A stretch of DNA of 64,000 bases from Catenuloplanes niger (GTDB lineage: Bacteria; Actinomycetota; Actinomycetes; Mycobacteriales; Micromonosporaceae). Within the stretch, counting starts at the first letter, position 1, and each line of letters starts with the position of its first letter. The stretch lies in assembly GCF_031458255.1 (NCBI RefSeq), contig NZ_JAVDYC010000001.1, positions 868,001-932,000 on the forward strand, written 5' to 3'. A program made the position numbers and the translations under genes. This document shows positions 59,776 to 64,000 of the stretch, piece after piece. A model generated the notes under the pieces. It was not told the DNA's origin. It was given only the letters and a program-made list of their open reading frames with translations, and did not search any database.

Positions 59776-62697
59776 TCACAGCCGGTCGGGCACCCGGTCC
59801 GTCGCGTCGGCACGCCGCAACGCCTCCGCCAGCTGCCGCCGGGACGTCACGCCGAGCTTGGCGAAGATGCTGCGCAGATGCGCGTCGACGGTGCGCGGGC
59901 TCAGATACAGCTGGCCGGCGGCCTCCTTGCTGGTGGCGCCGCCGGCGACCACGAGAGCGACCTGCCGCTCCTGGTCGGTGAGCCGGGCACCGGCCCGCGC
60001 GGCGGAGTGGCGCGGGCGGCCGCCGGCAGCCGTCAGCTCACGGCGGGCCCGGGCGGCGAACGCACCGGCGCCGAGCGCGGTCAGGCTCTCGTAGGCCGCC
60101 CGCAGTGCCGTGCGCGCCGGTGCGTCCCGGCCGGCCCGGCGCAGCCACTCGCCGTACAGCAGCTGGGTGCGGGCCAGTTCGGTCAGCAGCGTGGTGCGGG
60201 AGAACCGCGCGACGGCGTCCTGGAACCGCTGCTCGGCGAGGTCGGCGTCGTCCGCGACGAGCGCCTCGCAGCGGCTGAGCAGACCCATCGCCCAGTCCCG
60301 GTCGGTGGCACCGGCCACCGCCCGCCGCAGCCGCTGCACCGCGGACACGGCCAGATCGACGCGCCCGGCACCGACCGCGCCCTCGATGAACTCACCCGGG
60401 ACGGTGGTCCGGAACGCGACCTCATCCAGCAACGCGGCCCGGGCGCTGACGTCCATCGCCTCGCCGTACCGGCCCAGGCCGTTGAGGAGCACGGCACGCG
60501 CGTACTCGACGGCGGTCAGCAGCCGGCCCTCCTTGCGTACCGTGGCGTCCGCCGTCGCGACGGCGGCGATCTGCTCGACCGCGGCCTGGTCCCCCCGCCA
60601 GGCGGCGATGGTGACGTCGACGTAGGCCATCGCCGGGGTGCCCAGATCCGCCGCGATCCGGTGGCTCTCGTCCACGAGCCGCTGCGCCTCGGCGAACTGT
60701 CCCTCGTAGACGTGGGCCAGCGCCCGGTAGCTCAACGCCACGGGCAGTGAGCTGATCGCGCCGCTGTCCCGGACCGCCCGCAGCTGGTTGTGCGCCACCT
60801 CCCGGAACGCGTTCTCGTCCCAGCACTCCAGCGTGGCGGCGCAGGCCAGCCAGAGATCTCCGAGCGTGTAGCGGCTCGCCGGCTCCTCGGTGTACCGGTC
60901 GACGGCGCGCCGCAGCACCGCGGTCGCCGCCGCCGGGCCGTCCAGCCGTTCGGTGAACAGTCCCTCGAAGAGCAGGTCCCGCGACGACGGCTCCGGGACC
61001 GGTGGCAGCACCGCCGTCGCCGCCGCGATCCGGGAACCCGCGTCCGGGGTGCCGTAGCGGCCGACGAAGACCACCGCCGCGTACGCCTCCCGCAACACCT
61101 CACGGGCCAGCACGGCATCGACCGCGACGGCGTGCTCGCCCGCGGTCAACAGCCGCATCAACGCGTCCGGGTCGCGACGCAGGTCGAACGCGAGCCGGGC
61201 CCGCAGCACCTCCGTCAGCGCCACCTGCCGCGCGTCGCGGGGATCGCGTGCCGCCTCGGCCAGGAGCGCCGTCGCGTCCGGGACCCACCCGGCGGCCCGT
61301 TTGGCCGCGGCCGCCGCCAGCAACCGGCCGGCGCGCTGCCGCGGATCCGGCGTGAGGTGCGCCGCCTGTTCCAGGAAGACGGCCGCGGCGGCGGCACCGC
61401 CACGGGCGCGGGCGCGGTCGGCGCAGCGGGCAAGCTCGGCGGCGACGGCCTCGTCCGGCCCGGTCGCGGCGCTGGCCAGGTGCCAGGCACGACGGTCGGG
61501 GTCGCGCACCGGGTCGATCACGTCGGCCAGCGCCCGGTGCGCGGCGCGGCGCTGGGCGTCGCTGCCACCGTGGTACGCGGCGGCTCGTGCCAGCGGATGA
61601 CGGAACAGCACCTGGGCGCCGAACGAGACGAGCCCGGTGGCCTCGGCCGCCGTTCCCGCCGCGGCGGGGATGCCCAGCCGTGCCGTGGCCTGCCAGAGCA
61701 GCGCGGCCTCACCCGTCGGCTCCGCGGCCGCCAGCAGGCACAGCATCGAGGACGCCTCCGGCAGCGCGGCCAGCCGCCGCCCGAACTCCGCCTCCAGGGT
61801 CTCCGGCAGCGGCTGGTGCGGCGGGCAGCCGTATCCACCGACGAGCCCGGCCGTGGAGATCGCGTGGGGCAGTTCCAGCAGCGCCAACGGGTTCCCCCGG
61901 GCCTCGGCGACGATCCGGTCCCGTACCCGAGGGTCGAGCGGGGTACCCACCGCGGCGGTCAGCAGGTCACGGGCCTCCGGGTCGGGCAGCCCCGCCAGTC
62001 GCAGCGACGCGCCGCCGAACGACGCCAGCACGTCGTCGTCACGGGCGGCGACGACCAGGCCCGCCGACGTGCTGGCGATCCGGCGGGCGACGAAGGCGAG
62101 GATCCGGGCGCTCGCCTCGTCGATCCATTGCACGTCGTCGACGACCCAGATCACCGGCGTCCGCGCGGCGGCACGGGCCAGCAGCGCCTGCACGCCGACG
62201 CCCAGCGTGAGAAAGCCGTCGTCGGCCATCGGCCGGCCCGGCAGCGCCCGGTCCAGCGCGAAGGCGCGGCTCAGCGCCTCGGCGTGCGCGGCGGCCAGCG
62301 ATCCCAGGTCCTCCAGCAGCGGCGCGCACACCTGCTGCAGCGCCGTGTACGGCAGGCCGGCCTCGAACTGCGCGCCGGTGGTCGTGATGATCCGCAGGTC
62401 CATGCCGTGCCGGCCGACCGCCTCCTGCACCAGCCTGGACTTGCCCACGCCGGCCTGACCGCTGATCGCCAGGACCCCGCCGCGTCCGGCCTGGACCGCG
62501 TCGAAGACGTTCAGCACGGTGGCGAGCTCACGCACGTGCGCGCGTGGGCGCTGGAGGTACGGGCGCGGGCCGCCCGTGAACTCGGGGACACGCCGGCCGC
62601 GCGCGCCGACCTCGAGCTGGCGCGCGACCTCGCCCGCCAGATCTACAACGACGTCGGCGTCCGCCGCGTCGACGAGGAGCTGCGCACGCTGCCGCAC
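59776..62697 (-). CDS. Large LuxR-family (LAL) ATP-binding regulator with an altered N-terminus
   Basis: From about residue 56 this is a typical LAL regulator: RELATVLNVFDAVQAGRGG, Walker A ISGQAGVGKSRLVQEA, Walker B VIWVVDDVQWIDEASARILA, a long helical/TPR middle, and the LuxR HTH LTDQERQVALVVAGGATSKE, LSPRTVDAHLRSIFAKLGVT. The first ~54 residues of the 973-aa ORF are antisense to a TPR-type remnant and match nothing in the family. The functional protein may instead start at GTG 62535 (VRELATVLN), lacking the first residues of the ATPase domain. Confidence 0.82.
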   Translation of the reverse strand: MRQRAQLLVDAADADVVVDLAGEVARQLEVGARGRRVPEFTGGPRPYLQRPRAHVRELATVLNVFDAVQAGRGGVLAISGQAGVGKSRLVQEAVGRHGMDLRIITTTGAQFEAGLPYTALQQVCAPLLEDLGSLAAAHAEALSRAFALDRALPGRPMADDGFLTLGVGVQALLARAAARTPVIWVVDDVQWIDEASARILAFVARRIASTSAGLVVAARDDDVLASFGGASLRLAGLPDPEARDLLTAAVGTPLDPRVRDRIVAEARGNPLALLELPHAISTAGLVGGYGCPPHQPLPETLEAEFGRRLAALPEASSMLCLLAAAEPTGEAALLWQATARLGIPAAAGTAAEATGLVSFGAQVLFRHPLARAAAYHGGSDAQRRAAHRALADVIDPVRDPDRRAWHLASAATGPDEAVAAELARCADRARARGGAAAAAVFLEQAAHLTPDPRQRAGRLLAAAAAKRAAGWVPDATALLAEAARDPRDARQVALTEVLRARLAFDLRRDPDALMRLLTAGEHAVAVDAVLAREVLREAYAAVVFVGRYGTPDAGSRIAAATAVLPPVPEPSSRDLLFEGLFTERLDGPAAATAVLRRAVDRYTEEPASRYTLGDLWLACAATLECWDENAFREVAHNQLRAVRDSGAISSLPVALSYRALAHVYEGQFAEAQRLVDESHRIAADLGTPAMAYVDVTIAAWRGDQAAVEQIAAVATADATVRKEGRLLTAVEYARAVLLNGLGRYGEAMDVSARAALLDEVAFRTTVPGEFIEGAVGAGRVDLAVSAVQRLRRAVAGATDRDWAMGLLSRCEALVADDADLAEQRFQDAVARFSRTTLLTELARTQLLYGEWLRRAGRDAPARTALRAAYESLTALGAGAFAARARRELTAAGGRPRHSAARAGARLTDQERQVALVVAGGATSKEAAGQLYLSPRTVDAHLRSIFAKLGVTSRRQLAEALRRADATDRVPDRL

Positions 62698-62703
62698 CCG
62701 TGA
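62540..62703 (+). pseudogene. C-terminal TPR remnant of another regulator
   Basis: The plus strand reads RAWALEVRARAARELGDTPA then ARADLELARDLARQIYNDVG and VRRVDEELRTLPHP before a stop, with perfect codon bias. It looks like the helical tail of a SARP/AfsR- or LAL-type regulator. It has no start or upstream domain, because the LuxR gene occupies that DNA on the other strand. A recombination junction lies near 62533-62540. Confidence 0.6.
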
Positions 62704-62711
62704 CGGCCGGA

Positions 62712-63656
62712 TCAGACCAGGCCGGCCCGCCGCCCGGGGGCCATCACGTGCAGCACCCGCTTACCGCGGACGTGCCGGGTGGCCAGATCGCGGTACGCGG
62801 CGGCCACCTCACCGAGCGGGTACCCCCGGGTGTTCGGGATGGTCAGGTGGCCCTGAGCCGCCAGCGTGGCCAGCTCCGCCCAGATCCGCGGCGTGTTCGC
62901 CTGCTCCTGCGCGTCGCCGCGCACGCCGTACCGGCGCACGGCCTGCCCGTCGGCGTTGGTGTTGATCCGGTGCGGCGGCACACCCAGGGCGACGGCGGTG
63001 TCCACGTTGCCGGCACCGAACGTGTCGATGTAGGCGTCGACGCCCGCCGGAGCCACCTCCCGGATCCGGTCCAGCAGACCGGGACCGTACCGGACCGGCG
63101 TCATTCCCAGCGACGCGAGGAACTCGAGGTTGCCGTCGCCGGCGGTGCCGATCACCCGCGCACCCCGCCACGCGGCCAGCTGGGCCGCGAAGCTCCCGAC
63201 GCCGCCGGCCGCGGCCGACACCACCACCGTCTCGCCGGGGCGCGGGTCGACCGCCGCCACCGCGGCCCACGCGGTCGCACCGGCGCCCGCGACCGTCGCG
63301 GCCTCGTCCCAGCCGAGACCGGACGGCTTCGGCGCCAGCGCCGTGGCGTCGACGGCCACGAACTCGGCCTGCGCGGCGCGCGGCGCGAAGCCGAGAACGT
63401 GCTGGCCCGGGGTGACGTCGCCGACCTCCGCACCGACCTCGGTGACGACGCCGGAGAAGTCGTTGCCCTGCCCCTCGGGGAACCGCGCCGGCCAGATGCG
63501 GGCGAAGACGCCCTCCCGGATGCCGATCTCGCCCGGGTTGAGTGCGGCGCTGACCACCTCCACCAGGACCTGGTCCGGCCGGGGCGCCGGGCGCGGCACC
63601 TCCGCGACGCGTAGCACCTCGGGACCGCCGTACCGGTCGAATCGCACTGCCTTCAC
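62712..63656 (-). CDS. NADPH-dependent quinone oxidoreductase / zinc-type alcohol dehydrogenase
   Basis: This 314-aa medium-chain reductase has a GroES-like N-terminus (VKAVRFDRYGGPEVLRVAEV), PEGQGNDFSGVVTEVGAEVG, and the cofactor loop VSAAAGGVGSFAAQLAAWRG. There are no zinc-ligand cysteines, so a quinone or enone reductase is likely. GTG start at 63656. It is on the same strand as the LuxR gene and 14 bp upstream of it, possibly co-transcribed. Confidence 0.86.
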   Translation of the reverse strand: MKAVRFDRYGGPEVLRVAEVPRPAPRPDQVLVEVVSAALNPGEIGIREGVFARIWPARFPEGQGNDFSGVVTEVGAEVGDVTPGQHVLGFAPRAAQAEFVAVDATALAPKPSGLGWDEAATVAGAGATAWAAVAAVDPRPGETVVVSAAAGGVGSFAAQLAAWRGARVIGTAGDGNLEFLASLGMTPVRYGPGLLDRIREVAPAGVDAYIDTFGAGNVDTAVALGVPPHRINTNADGQAVRRYGVRGDAQEQANTPRIWAELATLAAQGHLTIPNTRGYPLGEVAAAYRDLATRHVRGKRVLHVMAPGRRAGLV

Positions 63657-63918
63657 TACCGCGCTCCTTGCTGGGGAAAGCTCCCGGACTCCGTGCACAG
63701 CGCGGCGCTGACGCAGCCGCTCACCAGCGAGAATGCACCCTCCGGGCACCCGGACGTATCCGTGAGAGTCGCCTAACCGCGTCCGGGGCGGGCCCGGCCG
63801 ACCCCGGCACGGACGCGGTCGGGACCGGTGGCTCAGATGGTGGCGGTGGACCGCCGATAGGACAGCCGGGGACCACTGCCGGCCGGCGGCCCGGAACACC
63901 GCGAAGGAGGACGGCGAC

Positions 63919-64000
63919 ATGACGCGGAACGCGGCATGGGCGGTCTATCTGGCATGGTCCGCGCTGGTCATCGTGGTCTACTACGCGATACCCGCCGACG
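63919..64000 (+). CDS. Start of a membrane protein (cut by window edge)
   Basis: The ATG follows a GAAGGAGG site and gives MTRNAAWAVYLAWSALVIVV then YYAIPAD before the window ends. The first helix and Tyr/Pro-rich turn resemble the N-terminus of multi-span GGDEF/EAL signalling proteins of Micromonosporaceae, but 27 residues are too few to name it. Confidence 0.5.
   Translation, partial: MTRNAAWAVYLAWSALVIVVYYAIPAD

Overview
The window is very GC-rich (over 70 % by eye) and strongly G/C-biased at third codon positions, uses GTG and TTG starts freely, and packs genes into operons with 1-4 bp ATGA/TGATG overlaps. It carries ECF sigma factors, sortase-type and Tat-dependent secreted proteins, an IdeR/DmdR-like iron box and many SDR, IclR, LysR and LuxR genes. 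This is a filamentous actinomycete chromosome, most like Micromonosporaceae (Actinoplanes or relatives; genus is inference). It looks like an accessory chromosomal region, with no phage, plasmid, CRISPR array, rRNA or canonical tRNA.

Layout. 1-2528 (minus): threonine catabolism, tdh-kbl, followed by a truncated LysR gene. 2716-4385 (minus): a small HTH protein and a cysteine-synthase-like PLP enzyme, with a perfect palindrome at the promoter. 4527-6336: a frameshifted secreted protein and small unknowns. 6359-9699: a class V aminotransferase divergent from a 669-aa unknown protein whose mRNA begins with a tRNA-shaped RNA (7616-7687). 9767-15995: FAH-family hydrolase, secreted protein, a divergent SDR/LysR pair, two coupled SDRs, and an ECF sigma factor. 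16185-19397: oxidoreductase and DedA genes with several decayed remnants (TetR tail, broken ECF sigma, an unknown tail). 19398-24454 (minus): SDR, IclR and NmrA-like genes, then an operon of an unknown protein, fumarylacetoacetase and IclR. 24751-30741: a LacI-operator-linked beta-helix/F5-8C secreted protein, a Tat-exported FAD oxidase, and a two-component system with nested palindromes at its promoter.

31672-40015 is a nine-gene operon facing a PaaX-type regulator: a complete Liv-type ABC importer, then SDR, amidohydrolase, acyl-CoA ligase and MaoC hydratase. It looks like import and CoA-dependent degradation of an unknown acid. 40055-46465: exported TAP-like hydrolase, MerR, VOC, a DGPF protein with its ECF42-type sigma factor, a PadR-DUF1048-DUF1048 operon with clustered palindromes, and a membrane-tethered Mrr-like nuclease. 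46863-52047: an LPITG wall protein, lipoprotein and M48 membrane protease operon plus unknowns. 52124-55995: an iron-boxed siderophore uptake operon without an ATPase gene. 56106-64000: GPP34 protein, Tat-exported beta-helix protein, class C beta-lactamase-like hydrolase, a LuxR regulator whose 5' end runs through the remnant of another regulator, a quinone oxidoreductase and the start of a membrane protein.

The strongest candidate for an undescribed system is the tRNA-like cloverleaf ending two bases before the start codon of the 669-aa unknown protein (7616-9699).
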